The notes: generated by a model not told the origin, from the sequence alone. A DNA stretch of 64,000 bases from Bubalus kerabau (GCF_029407905.1 NW_026577929.1:310001-374000); one strand, 5' to 3'. Counted from the stretch's first letter, positions 20,044-33,868 are shown. Translations and numbers: made by a program.

Positions 20044-23000
20044 ACCGGTGACCTTAGGGAACTTCCCAGTGTGCTTCTGACAGATGAGGGATGCTGTGGA
20101 GTTGGCGGGGCCTCTCAGGACTCCGCTGTGTTTGGCGCAATGGAAGAGGGCCTCATCTCCAGGGAAGGCAGGAACCTCAGGCTTCCTCTCCATTTCGGAC
20201 TCCGACCGCAGGGTCCCTGCAGAGTTGGGACAAGAGAGTCAGGAATCGTCTTGTCTGAGGAAGGGAACTCCGCTTGCCTCTCGAGGTGCTCAGGGGGTCT
20301 CAGGCCCCTTGTTGAGCTGTGTGTGGAACCTGCGGGTGTTTCCGGACGATGCACGACAGTGACAGTGCCCCTTCGTGTTGTGCCTTCACCCACTGGCTTG
20401 CCTTCGAAGAGGTGTCCGGGCCTCGGGTTCTTTTCAAGAGCAGACAGGGAAATTAGGGTCTTTCGGCATGTGGGACCACCCACGGGGCTAGTCTCAAATT
20501 TCCTAGTGAGGCCGGCTTCATCCTGAGGTGTGCCGGGAAGGCCGGGAACCCTTCAAGACAATGCAGGGGGATCGACTCTCCTGTCGCGGTCAGGAGGGGA
20601 GAAGGGGCTCGGATGAAGTGGGGCCGGAACCGTCGGTGTTACCCTCGAGGGAAACCGGCGTGTGAGGGACTTTTGGGGGATGCATGAAAGGAGTCAGGTA
20701 CCGTTTCGCACTTTAGGACAGAACCTAGGACTTTCCTTGAGACGCCGTAGCGGGCAAGGGCCTCATCTTGCGAAGACGTTGGAACCATGTGGATTTTCTC
20801 GAGTTGCGGCGGGATTCTCGAGTTACGACGGGGATTTCAGGCTTCCTCTTGTATTGGCCCCGAGAAGCCTAATCTTCCATTCGAGTTGCGAGGGAAAGCA
20901 GGGGGTTGCATTCGAGTCACTGCAGGGCCAAGGAGACCTCATCTAGGTCTGTGTCCGGGACTTAACGTTCCTCTCAAGGGAAGACAGGGATCTCGGGGTG
21001 GCGTTCCAGACTCCCCCGGGGAGCCAGGCCTTGTCTCGAGGGCAAGCAAAGGATGCCACTCTCCTCTCAAGTCGTGACGCAGATCTCTTGGAGCCCACTG
21101 AGTGGCCTCAAGGGAGTCAGGCCTCCTCTTCAGTTTGGAGAGAGGACTCTGGATTGCGCTCTGGGTAAGGCAGGAAAAGAAGGCCCTCACCTCGCGAGGA
21201 CGGGAGCTTCTCAGGGGTTTCCTCGAGCTGTGGCGCCCGTGGGGGTTTTCTCACGAGGCAAGACGAGGATCTCAGGGAGCCTCTCGTGCGGCGCCAGGGA
21301 AGTCAGGTCTCCGTGCCCGTGGCGAGGGGGAGCGCGTCATGGCTCTCGAGTCACGGGAGGGGACTAGGGCCATGAGACGCGTTGAAGAAGGACTCTCGAG
21401 GTCTTTCTCGGGGGGCGGCGGGAAACCCTCGTTTCCCTCGCCTTCTGCCGGGGACCTTAGGGAACTTCCCAGGGTGCCTCTGAGAGGCGAGGCATCCTGT
21501 GGAGTTGGCGGGGCCTCTCGGGACTCCGCTGGGTCTTGCCCAACCGAAGAGGGCCTCACCTCGAGGGGAGGCTGGAACCTCAGGCTTTCTCTCCGTTTCG
21601 GACTGCGACCGCAGGGTCCCTGCAGAGTTGGGACAGGAGAGTCAGGCCTCGTCTTGTCTGAGGAAGGGAACCCCGCTTGCCTCTCGAGTTGTTCAGAGGG
21701 CCACAGGCCCCTCGTCGAGCTGTGTGTGGAACCCGCGGGTGTTTCCAGACGATGCACAGGGGTGTCAGTGCCGCTTCGGGCTGTGCCTTCACCCACAGGG
21801 TTGCCTTCGAAGAGGGGTCCGTCATCGGGTTCTTCTCAAGAGCGGACAGGGGAATCGGGCTCATTCGGCATGTGGCACCACCCACGTGGCTCGTCTCGAA
21901 TTTCCTCGTGAGACCGGCCTCCTCTTGAGGTGCGACGGCTAGTCCGGGAACCCCTTCCAGACCACGCAGGGGAATCGACTCTCCTGTCGCGATCAGGAGG
22001 GGAGAAGGGGCTCAGAAGAAGCGGTGCCGGGACCCTCGGTGTTCCACTCGAGGGAACCCGGCGTATCGGGGAACTTTTGGGGGTCGCATGAAGGCTGTCA
22101 GGTCCCGTTTCGCACTTCAGGGCGGAACAGGGGACTTCCCTTGAGACGCCGTCACGGGCAAGGGCCTCATCTTGCGAAGAGGTGGGAACCACGTTGTTTT
22201 TCTCGAGTTGCGGCGGGATTCTCGTGTTACGACAGGGGATTACAGGCTTCCTCTTGTGTCGGCCCTGGGTAGCCCAAACTTCTATTCTAGTGGCGAGGGA
22301 AAGGTGGGGGTTGCGCTCGAGTCACTGCAGGGCCAAAGAGACCTCATCTAGGCGTGTGTCCAGGACCTAATGCTCCTCTCCAGGGAAGACAAGGATCTCG
22401 GGGTTGCATCCCATGCTCCCCTGGGGAGTCAGGCCTCGCCTCGAGGGGAAGCAAAGACTCCGCTCTCCTCCCGAGTCGCAACGCTGATATCTTGGTGCCC
22501 CCTGAGTGGCCTCAAGGGAGTCCAGCCTCCTCTTCACTTTTGAGAGAGGACTCGTGATTGCTCTCCAGGCCAGGCAGGAAAAGAAGGCCCTCACCTCGCG
22601 AGGACGGGGGCATCTCAGGGGTTTCCTCGAGCTGCGGCACCCGTGGGGGTTTTCTCCCGAGGCACGACGAGGATCTCAGGGAGCCTCTCGTGCGGCGCCA
22701 GGGAAGTCATGTCTCCATGCACGTGGCGAGAAGGAGCGCGTCATTGTTCTCGAGTCATGGGAGGGGACTAGGGCCTAAAGACGCGTTGAAGAAGGACTCT
22801 CGATGTCTTTCTCGGGTTGCAGCGGGAAACCCTGTTTCCCCCGACTTCTGCCGGGGACCTGAGGGAACTTCCCAGGGTGCCTCTGAGAGGTGAGGGACGC
22901 TGTGGAGTTGGTGGGGCCTCTCGGGACTCCACTGGGTTTGTCGCAATGGAAGAGGGCCTCATCTCGAGTGGAGGCAGGAACCTCAGGCTTCCTCTCCAAT

Positions 23001-24398
23001 TCTGACTCTGATTGTAGTGTCCCTGCAGAGTTGGGACAGGAGAGTCAGGCTATGTCTTTTCTGAGGAATGGAACTCCGCTTGCCTCTCGATTTGTTCATG
23101 GGGTTTCAGGCCCCTTGTCAAACTGTGTGTGGAATCTGCAGTTTTTTCCAGACGATGCATGGGGGTGGCAGTGCCCCTTCGTTTTGTGTCTTCATGCACA
23201 GGGTTGCCTTCGAAGATGTGTCCGGGCATCGTGTTCTTATGAAGAGCGGCCTGGGAAATCGGGGTCGTTCAGCATTTGGCACCAACCACGTGGCTAGTCT
23301 CGAATTTCCTCATGAAACCGGCCTCATCCTGAGGTGTGCCGCGAAGGTCATGAAACCCTTCCAGACAAAGCAGAGGATTCGACCCTCCTGTGGCGATCAG
23401 GAGGGGAGAAGTGGCTCAGATGAAGTGCTGCTGGGAACCTCGGTGTTTCCCTCAAGTGAGACAGGTATGTCGGGTAACTTTTGGGGTCGCATAACGCGTT
23501 CCAAGTACCGTTTCGCTCTTCCAATTGGAACGTGGGACTTCTCTTGGGGTGCTCCAGCGGGCAAGGGCCTCATCTTGGAATGACTGGGGAACCACTTGGT
23601 TTTTCTCTAGTTGCGGTGGGATATTTGAGTTACCACAGGGAATTCATGCTTCCTCTTGTGTTGGCCCACAAAAGTCTTATCTTCCATTCGAGATTCGAGG
23701 AAGAGCTGGAGGTGCGCTCTAGTCACTGAAGGCAAAAGAGACCCCACCAAGGCTTGTGTGCAGGACCTAATGTTCATGTCAAGGGGCGACAGGAATCTCG
23801 GGGTTGCATTCCAGACTCACCCTGGAGTCAGGCCTCGTCTCGAGGGGAAGCAAAGGACTCTGCTCTCCTCTCGAGTCGGACGGGTATGTCTTGGAGCCCA
23901 CTGAGTGGCTTAAAGGGAGTCAAACCTCCTCTGGTGTTTGGAGGGAGGACACGGGATTGCTCTCCAGGCAATGCAGGAAATGAAGGCCCTCATCTCGCGA
24001 TGACTGGGGCGTCTCGTAGGTTTTCTCGAGCTGTGGCGCTAGTGTGGGGTTTCTCACGAAGTAAGACTGGGAGCTCAGTGAGCCTCTCATGTGGTGCCAG
24101 GGCAGTCAGGTCTCTATGCACGTGGTGAGAGGGAGCCCGTCATTGTTCTCGAGTCATGGTAGGGGAATTGGGCCTGAAAACGTGTTAAAGAAGGACTCTC
24201 GAGGTCTTTCTTGGGTTGCAGCAGGAAACCCTGGGTTCCATCGACTTGTGCCAGTGACCTCAGGAAGCTTCTCAGCGTGCCTCTGAGAAGTCAGGGTCAC
24301 TGTGGAGTTGGGAGGGGCCTCTCGGAACTCCACTGGGTTTGGTGCAATGGAAGAGGGCCTCATGACAAGTTGAGGCAGGAACCACAGGGTTCCTCTCC

Positions 24399-24417
24399 TG
24401 GCTTCGAATGCGCCGGA
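24399..24417. repeat. 18-bp insertion variant of satellite I
   Basis: Extra GGCTTCGAATGCGCCGGA-like stretch compared with the 1,402-bp units, giving a 1,420-bp unit. A second unit has an equally long but diverged insertion at 25819-25837. The sister array has both (57089-57107 and 58509-58527). Confidence 0.7.
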
Positions 24418-27182
24418 TCTGACTCGGATCCCAGAGTCCCTGCAGAGTTGGGACAGGAGAGTCAGGCCTCGTCTTGTGTGGAGGAATGGAACTCCGCTTG
24501 ACTCTCGCGTTGTTCATGGGGTGACAGGCCACTTGTCGATTTGTATGTGGAACTTGCGGGTTTTTCTGGACGATGCACTAGGGTGTCACTGCCCCTTCGT
24601 GTTGTGCCTTGTTCCACAGGATTGCCTTCGAGTTGGGTTCTGCCATCGGGTTCTTATCAAGAGCGGACCAGGGAATCGGGGTCTTTTGGCATGCCGCACC
24701 ACCCACGAGGCTATGTCTCGAATTTCCTCGTGAGACTGGCCTCAGCTTGATGTGCGCCAGGAAGGTCGGGAACGCCTTCCAGACAAAGAAGGGGAATCGA
24801 ACCTCCTGTCGCGATCAAGAGGGGAGAAGAGTCTCAGATGAAGTGGTGCCGGGAACCTCGGTGTTCTCCTCAAGTGAGACTGGTATGTCGGGGAACTTTT
24901 GGGGTCGCATCAAGGGTTCCAAGTAACTTTTCGCTCTTCAATACGGAACGTGGGACTTCTCTTGAGACGCTGTAGCGGGCAAGGGCCTCATCTTTCGATG
25001 ACGGGAGAACCACGTGGTTTTTCTTGAGTTGGGGCGGGATTCTCGAGTTACAACCGGGAATTCAGGCTTCCTCTTCAACTGGCCCAGGGAAGTCCAGTTT
25101 TCATTCGAATTGTGGGTTAGAACTGGGGATTATTCTCGAGACACTGCAGGGCCAAATAGACCTCATCTAGGCTTGTGTCCAGGACCTAATGTTCCTCTGC
25201 TGGGGCGAAAGCGATCTCAGCATTGCATTCTCGACTCACCCGGGGAGTCAGGCCTCGTCTCGAGGGGAAGCCAAGGACACCGCTCTCCTGTCAAGTCGCG
25301 ACGGGTATATCTTGGAGCTCACTGTGTGGCCTAAAATGAGTCAAGCCTCCTGTGGAGTTTGGAGAGAGGACTCAGGATTGCTCTCCAGGCCATACAGCAA
25401 AAGAAGGCCCTCATCTCGTGAGGACTGGGGCGTCTCGTGGGTATTCTCGAGCTGCGGCTCCAGTGTGGTGTTGCTCACGAGATATAATGGGGAGCTCAGG
25501 GAGCCTCTCCTGTGGCGCCAGGGAAGTCAGGTTTCTATGTGCGTGGCTAGGGGGAGCGCGTCATTGCTCTCGAGTCATGGTAGGGGAATCGCACCTCAAG
25601 ACGCGTTGAAGAAGGACTCTCGAGGTCTTTTACGGGTTGGGGCAGGAAACCCTTGGTTCCCTCGACCTGTGCCGGTGATCTCAGGAAGGTCTAAGGGTGC
25701 CTCTGAGAAGTCAGGGATACTGAGCAGTTGGGAGGGGTCTCTCGGGACTCCACTGGGTTCGGTGCAATGGAAGAGGGCCTCATCTCGAGTGGAGGCAGGA
25801 AACTCATGTTTCCTCTCCTGACTTCCCCTGGGCCAGATCTGACTCGGATCGCAGTTTCGCTGCAGAGTTCGAACAGGAGAGTCAGGCCTCGTCTTGTGTG
25901 GAGGAATGGAACTCTGCTTGCCTCTCCAGTTGTTCATGGGGTGACAGGTCACTTCTCGAGCTGTGTGTGGTACCTGCGGGTTTCTCCGGACGATACCCAG
26001 GGGTGTCAGTGCCCCTAAGTGTTGTGCCTTCATCAAAAGGGTTATCTTCAAAGAGGTGTCCGGGCATCAGGATCTTATCAAGAGCGGACCGGGAAATCGG
26101 GGTCTTTCGGCATGTGTCACCATCCACGTGGCTATGTCTCGAATATCCTCGTGAAACCGGCCTCATCCTGAGATGCACCGGGAAAGGGGGCAACCCCTTC
26201 AAGTCAAAACAGGGGAATCGACCTCCTGTCGCGATCAGGAGGGGAGAAGGGGCCCAGATGTAGTGGTGCCGGGAACCTCGGTGTTCTCCTCGGGTCAGAC
26301 TGGTGTGTCGAGGAACTTTTGAGGGCTCATCAAGGGTGCCAATACCGTTTCGCACTTCAAGACGGAACGTGGGACTTCTCTTGAGACGCTGTAGGGGGCA
26401 AGGGCCTCATCTTGGGATGACGGGGGAACCACGTGGCGCTTCTCGAGTTGTGGCGGGATTCTCGTGTTTCGACGGGGAATACAGTCTTCCTCATGTGTTG
26501 GGCCAGGGAAGTCCTATCTTCCATTCGAGTTTAAAGGGAGAGCTGGGGATTGCTCTCGAGTCACTGCAGGGCAAAATAGACCTCATCTAGGCTTGTGTCC
26601 AGGACTTAATGCTCGTCCCTAGGGGCGACAGGGATCTTGGGGTTGCATACCAGACTCACCCGGGGAATCAGGCCTCGTCTCGAGGGGAAGCAAAGAACTC
26701 CGCTGTCCTTTTGAGTCGCGATGGGTATCTCTTGGAGCCCACTGTTTGCCCTAAAGGGAGTCAAGCCTCCTGTGGTGTTTGGATAGAGGACTCGGGATTC
26801 CTCTCCAGGCCATGCAGGAAAAGAAGGCCCTCATCTCTCGATGATGGTGGCGTCTCGTGGGTTTTCTAGACTGCTGCGCTAGTGCCGGGTTTCTGACGAG
26901 GTACGAGAGGGAGCTCAGGGAGCCTCTCGTGTGGCGCCAGGGAAGTCAGGTCCCCATGAGATGGCTAGGGGGAGCTCGTCATTGCTCTCGAGTCATGGTA
27001 GGGTAATCGGGCCTCAAGACGGGTTGAAGAAGGACTCTCGAGGTCTTTCTCGGGTCACTGCATAAAACCCAGGGTTCCCTTCACTTGTGCCTGCGACCTC
27101 AGGGAGCTTCTCAGAGTGCCTCTGAGAAGTCAGGGATACTGTAGAGTTTGGAGGGGCCCCTCGAGACTCCTCTGCATTTGGT

Positions 27183-29015
27183 GGAATGTAAGAGGGACTC
27201 ATCTCGAGTTGAAGCAGGAACCTCAGTGTTCCTCTCCATTTCTGACTCAGATCGCAAGGTCCCTGCATGTTGGTACAGGAGAGTCAGGCCTCGTCTTTTC
27301 TGGAGAATGGGACTCCTCTTGCCTCTCGAGTTGTTCTCGAGGTGACAGGCCACTTGTCGAGCTGTGTGTGTAACCTGCCCGTTTTTCCGGATGATGCACA
27401 GGTTTGTTAGTGCCCCTTCGTGTTGTACCTTCATACTCAAGGCTGCCTTCCAAGTGGTGTCCGAGCATCGGATTCTTATCAAGAGCGGACCGGGAAATTG
27501 GAGTCTTTCAGCAAGTGGCACCACCCACAAAGCTACGTATCGAATTTCCCCATGAGACCGGCCTCATCCTGAGTTGTGCAGGGAAGGTCGGGCCCCCTTG
27601 CAGACAAAGCAGGGGAATCGACCCACCGGTCACGATCAGGAGGGGAGAAGGGGCTTAAATGAAGTGGTGCCGGGAACCTCGGTGTTCCCCTTGAGTGAGA
27701 CCGGCGTGTTGGGGGACTTTTGGGGTCGCATCAAGGGTGCCAAGTACCGTTTCGCATTTCAAGACGGAACCTGGGACATCTTTTGAAACGCTGTAGCGGG
27801 CAAGGGCCTCATCTTGCGATGACGGGAGAACCACGTGGTTTTGCTCGAGTTGCGGCGGGATTCTCGAGTTATGACCGGGAATTTAGGCTTCCTCTTGTTG
27901 GCCTTGAAATCCAATCTTCCATTCGGGTTGCGAGGGGGAGCTGGGGATTGCACTAGAGTCACTGCAGGGCAAAAGAGACCTAATCTAGGCTTGTGTCCGG
28001 GATCTAACGTTGCTCTCCAGGGGCGACAGGGATCTCGGGTTTGCATTCCAGACTCATCCGGGGAGTCAGTTCTCACCTCGAGGGTAAGCAAAGAATTCCG
28101 CTCTCGTCTCGAGTCGCGATGGGTATCTCTTGGAGCCCACTCTGTGTACTAAAGCGAGTCAAGCCTCCTGTGGAGTTTGGAGAGAGGACTCGGGATTGGA
28201 CTCCAGGCCATGCAGGAAAAGAAGGCCCTCATCTCGAGATGACGGTGGCGTCTCGTGGGTTTTCTCGAGCTGCTGCACCAGTGTGGGGTGTCTCATGAAG
28301 TACCACGGGGATCTCAGGGAGCCTCTTGTGTGGCGCCAGGAAAATCCAGTATTCCATTCGAGTTGCAATTTAGAACTGGGGATTGCTCTCCAGTCACTGC
28401 AGGGCAAAATAGACCTCATCTACGCTTGTGTCCAGGACCCAGTGTTCCACTACTGGGCCAACAGGGATCTCAGGGTTGCATTCTCGACTCACCCGGAGAG
28501 TCAGGCCTCGTCTTGAGGGGAAAAAAAGGACTCCGCTCTCCTGTCGAGTCGCGACGGGTATCTCTTGGAGCCCACTGCGTGGCGTAAAGGGAGTGAAGCC
28601 TCCTATGGAGTTTGGAGAGATGACTCGGGATTGTTTTCCTGGCCATGCAGGAAAAAAGGCCCTCATCTCGCGATGACAGGGGCATCTCGTGGGTTTTCTC
28701 CAGCTGCGGCGCCAGTATCAGATTTCTCACGAGGTACAACGGGGAGCTCAGAGAGCCTCTCGTGTGGTGCTAGGGACGTCAGGTCTCCGTGCATGTGGTG
28801 AAGGGGAGTGCGTGATTGCTCTCGAGTCATAGTAGGCGAATCGGGCCTCAAGACGCATTGAAGAAGGACTCTCGAGGTCTTTCTCGGGGGGCGGCGGGAA
28901 ACCCTCGTTTCCCTCGCCTTCTGCCGGGGACCTTAGGGAACTTCCCAGGGTGCCTCTGAGAGGCGAGGGATCCTGTGGAGGTGGCGGGGCCCCTCGGGAC
29001 TCCGCTGGGTCTGGC
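27183..29015. repeat. Enlarged satellite I unit (1,833 bp)
   Basis: One normal unit plus about 420 bp. The phrase TGGCGCCAGG near 28331 runs into AAAATCCAGTATTCCATTCG, which belongs elsewhere in the unit, and the region with CACTGCAGGGCAAAATAGACC then appears a second time. This is what an out-of-register exchange between degenerate subrepeats leaves. The identical junction is at about 61021-61042 in the second copy. Confidence 0.75.
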
Positions 29016-32000
29016 GCAACGGAAGAGGGCCTCACCTCGAGGGGAGGCAGGAACCTTAGGCTTCCTCTCCGTTTCGGACTCCGACCGCAGGGTCCCTGCA
29101 GAGTTGGGACAGGAGAGTCAGGCCTCGTCTTGTCTGAGGAAGGGAACCCCGCTGGCCTCTCGAGTTGCTCAGGGGGTCTCAGGCCCCTCGTCGAGCTGTG
29201 TGTGGAACCCGCGGGTCTTTGCGGACGATGCACGGGGGTGGCAGTGCCCGTTCGTGTTGTGCCTTCACCCACAGGGTTGCCTTCGAAGAGGGGTCCGGGC
29301 CGCGGGTCCTTCTCAAGAGCGGACCGGGGAATCGCGGTCGTTCGGCATGTGGCCCCACCCACGTGGCTCGTCTCTAATTTCCTCGTGAGACCGGCCTCAT
29401 CCTTAGGTGCCCCGGGAAGGCCTGGAACCCCTTCCAGACCACGCAGGGGAATCGACTCTCCTGTCGCGATCAGGAGGGAAGAAGGGGCTCAGAGGAAGCG
29501 GTTGCGGGACCCTCGGTGTTCCCCTCGAGGGAACCCGGCGTGTCGGGGAACTTTTGGGGGTCGCATGAAGGCTGGCAGGATCCTTTCCGCCCTTCAGGGC
29601 GGAAGAGGGGACTTCCCTTGAGACGCCGTCGCGGGCAAGGGTCTCATCTTGCCAAGAGTTGGGAACCACGTGGTTTTTCTCGAGTTGCGGCGGGATTCTT
29701 GAGTTACAATGGGGATCTCAGCCTTCCTCTTGGGTTGGCCCTGGGAAGCCCAATCTTCCCCTCGAGTTGCAAGGGATATCTGGGGGTTGCGCTCGAGTCA
29801 CTGCAGGGCCGAAGAGACCTCACCTAGGCGTGTGTCCAGGACCTACTATTCCTCTCCAGGGAAAGCAGGCATCTCGGGGTTGCATTCCAGGCTCCCCCGT
29901 GGAGTCAGACCTCGTCTCGAGGGGAAGCCAAGGACTCCGCTTTCCTCTCGAGTCACGACAAGGATCTGTTGGAGCCCCCTGAACGGCCTCAACGGAGTCC
30001 ATCCTGCTCTTCAGTTTGGAGAGAGGACTCGTGATTGGTCTCCAGGCCATGCAGGAATATAAGGCCCTCATCTCGCGATGACCGGGGTGTCTCATGTGTT
30101 TCCTCGAGCTGCCGCGGCAGTGTGGGTTTCCTCGCGAGGTACGATGAGGATCTCAGGGAGCCTCTCGTGCAGTGCCAGGTTAGTCAGGTCTCCATGCGCG
30201 TGAAGAGGGGGCGCGTGTCATGGCTCTCGAGTCATGGTAGGGGAATCGCGACTCAACACATTTTGAAGCACTCTCGAGGTCTTTCTCGAGTCATGGCAGA
30301 AAACCCAGGGTTCCCTCGACTTGTGCCTGTGACCTCAGGGAGCTTCTCATTGTGCCTCTGAGAACTCAGGGATACTGTGGAGTTGGTAGGGGCCTCTCGG
30401 GACTCCACTGGGTGTGGTGCAATGGAAGAGGGCCTCATCTCGAGTGGACGAAGTAACCTCAGGCTTCCTCTCCGTTTCTGACTCGGATCCCATGGTCCCT
30501 GCAGAGTAGGGACAAGAGAGTCACACCTAGTCTTCTGTTGAGGAATGGACCTTCGTTTGCCTTTCGAGTTGTTTACAGGGTGACAGGCCACTTGTCGTAA
30601 TGTCTGTGGGACCTGCGGGTTTTTCCAGACGATGCACGCGGGTGTCAGTGCCCCTTCGTCTTGTGCCTTCATCCACAGGTTTTCCTTCAAAGAGGTGTGC
30701 TGGCATCGGGTTCTTTTCAAGAGTGGACCGTGAAATTGGGGTCTTTCGACATGTGGCACCACCCACGAGGCTATGTCTCGAACTTCCTCATGAGGCCGGC
30801 CTCATCCTGAGGTGTGCCCGGAAGGTTGGGAACCCCTTGCAGACAGAGAAGGGGAGTCGACCCTCCTGTCGCAATCAGGAGAGGAGAAGGGGTCAGATGA
30901 AGTGGTGCCGGGAACCTCGGTGTTCCCCTTGAGTGAGTCTGGTATGTCGCGGAACTTTTGGGGTCGCATCAAAGGTGCCAAGTACCGTTTCGCACTTCAG
31001 GATGGAACGTGGGACTTCTCTTGAGATGCTGTAGCGGACAAAGGGCCTCATCTTGCGATGACGAGGGAAGCACGTGGATTTTCTCGAGTTTCGGTGGGAT
31101 TCTCGAGTTACGACGGGGAATTCAGGCTTCCTCTTGTGTTGGCCCAGGAAGTCTAATCTTCCATTCGAGTTGCCAGGGAGAGCTTTGGATTGGGCTCCAT
31201 TCACTGAAGGGCAAACTAGACCTCATCTAGGCTTGTATCCAGGACTTAATGTTCCTCTCCATAGGCGACAGGGATTTGGGGTTGCATTCCATACTCACCC
31301 GGGGAGTCAGGCCTCATCTCGAGGGGAAGCAAAGGACTCCACTCTCTTCTCGAGCCGCGACAGGTATCTCTTGGAGCCCACTGAGTGGTCTTTGCTCTGT
31401 AGGAGAGCTCTAGTGTACATAAGCCTGTACATAAGTGAACACAGACATTCTGTGTGCATGTTGCTGCATACCCAAAATAGGGCCACAAGGAGCCTCATGC
31501 TCTCCATGCGGCGCGGAAGCTGTGCAGCCACGCAGCAGCTGAAGAATCCAACCAATTGCTCTTTTCTTACCTCTGACAGAGCTCGCATTGCCGTAGCCCT
31601 TGGCAGTTTGGAAACACTGGACCCTAACCCCTCTCAAAGTAGGCCTGGGTTCTAGTTCGAATAGAAAGTCAATAGCGGAGCTGAGGACAGGAACGCGGCA
31701 GTCATTTATCACACGCTCCTGCAGCCTGCTACTACAGGGACACTAACGCTAGAAGCTAGGAATGTCTTTGCAAGGTGCGCAAAGGACAAGGGAGAACCTC
31801 GACCCTGACTCTAGTATTTCAGCCCCCTGAGCAGATCTGAGGTTCTCCCGCTGTAGAAGCTAACCCATTCCTTTCAAATACAGGCTTCCTAACACAGGGC
31901 CAGTTGGCTGCTTGCTCTTCCACGAAGCAGGCTTCCTTAACTTGCAAACTGCGAATTCCGCTTAACAGCCTGGAGGAAAAATCGCTTCTTGGAAGATTTT

Positions 32001-33868
32001 TTTCAGAGGCTGTATCCCCGGAGCTGGGGCCAAGCTAGGGGACCCATACTGGCAAGGGAAGGCAAAACCACATCCAATGTCTTTGCTCTGGAGGACAGCT
32101 TTGGTGAGCCTAAGTCTTTCAGGAATATTTCTGGCTCCAACAGAGTCAAATTCTGTGTGTGAAGCTGCACAGCCAAAATAGGGGAACAGAGAGCCTGATT
32201 CTCTCTGTGTAGCTTTGAAGCTGTCATTCAAACAACAGCTTGAGAATCCATACAATGCTCTCCCTTACTGCTAAGAGAATTCTCATTGCTGTCGTCCTTG
32301 ACAGTTTGTAGAAATCCGCACCCTAACCCTTCTCCAAGTAGGCCTGGGTCCTAGCTCGGAACAACAGGCAACGGTGGAGCTGAGGCCAGTAAGGCACAAG
32401 TGAGGTCTCACACACTCTTGCAGCCTGATCGTCCAGGAGCAGTAAGGCCTCTTTTTCCCTGCAGGAGGCTCGCTTGCCTTGCCTCCTGTGAACTGCATTT
32501 CCCAGCCTGGGCGCAAAGCTGTTCCTGGAGATTTTTTCTCAGGGGCTGTTTCCCTGGAGCTGGGTCGGACCTCGGGGGCCAAACTCACAGGGGAAGACAA
32601 AACCACATGGACAGGTCTATGCTCTGTAGGAGAGCTCTAGTGAACCTCATCTCTCAGGAACATTCTTGGCTTCTACAGAGACACCTCTGTGCATGAAGCT
32701 ACACACCCAACATAGTGGCAAAGGGAGTCTGATTCTCTCCGTGGGTGCTGATGCTTTGTGGCAAAGCACCTGCTAAGAATCCATCTGCATAGGCTTCCCT
32801 CACCTTGACAGAGGTCTCATTGCTGTAGTCCTTGGCAGTTTGGAAAGAAGCAGACCCTTACCCTTCACCAAGTAGGCCCTTGTCCTTGTTTGAATGGAAA
32901 GGCAGTAGCTGAGCTGAGGCCAGTAAGGCGCCAGTCAAGTCTGACATATTCCCGATGCCTGCTCCTTCATGGAAAATAACGTTAGAATCTGGGAATGTCT
33001 TTTCAAGGCTGGCAAAGGGCAGTCAGGAACCTCGACCCTGCCTCTGGAATTTCTATCTTCTCAGCACATCCGGAGGTCTCGGTCAGGAGAAACTAACCCA
33101 TTCCTTGCAAATATAGGCTTCCAAACACAGGCCGGTTGGCTGTCTCTTCTTGCCGAAGGAAGCTTGCTTATCCCACCTCCTGCGAACTCCGCTTCCCAGC
33201 CTGGGGGATAAGAGGTTCTTGGAGATCTTTTCTCAGAGGCTGTTTCCACGGAGCAGGGGCCGATCCCGGAGACCCACACGCACAGGGGAAGGGAAAACCG
33301 CATGGATAAGTCTTTGCTCTCTAGGAGTGCTCTAGTGAACCTCTCTCTATGGGGAATGTTCTTGGCTCCAACGGGGACATCTCTGTGTGGGAAGCTGCAT
33401 AGCCAACATAGAGACACAGAGACCTGATTCTCTCTGTGCAGCTTTGACGCTGTCGTTCAAACAACAAATTGAGAATCCACACAATGCTCTCCCTTACCAC
33501 TGAGAGAGTTATCATTGCTGTAGCCCTTCGCAGTTTCTGGAAATCGGCACACAAACACTTCTCCAAGTAGGCCTGGGTTCAAGTTCAGATGAACATGCAA
33601 TAGCGGAGCTGAGGCCAGTAAGGCACCAGTCAGGTGTCACACACTCTGGCAGCCTGCTCCTCCAGGGACAGTAAGGCCTCTATTTCCCTTCAGGAGGCTC
33701 GCTTGCCTTACTTCCTGTGAACAGCGTTTCCCAGCCTGGGCGGAAAGCAGTTCCTGGAGATCTTTTCTCAGGGGCTGTTTCCCCGGAGTTGGGGCGGACC
33801 TCGGGGACCCAACTCACAGGGGAAGGCAAAACCAAATGGACAGGTCTATGCTCTGTAGGAGATCTCTA

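Larger units (their letters stand above)
20044..31388. repeat. Bovine satellite I array, copy 1
   Basis: Tandem repeats measured at the GCAATGGAAG anchor: 20137, 21540, 22943, 24344, 25764, 27183, 29016, 30419. Intervals are 1403, 1403, 1401, 1420, 1419, 1833 and 1403 bp. The basic period is thus 1,402 bp, the known length of bovine 1.715 g/cm3 satellite, which is built from degenerate 31-bp subrepeats. Two units carry an 18-bp insertion and one interval is an enlarged hybrid unit. CTCGAG hexamers are frequent and CpG is abundant, so heavy methylation is expected. Long open frames (for instance 21102-21911 on plus) are by-products of low stop-codon density. Confidence 0.92.
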
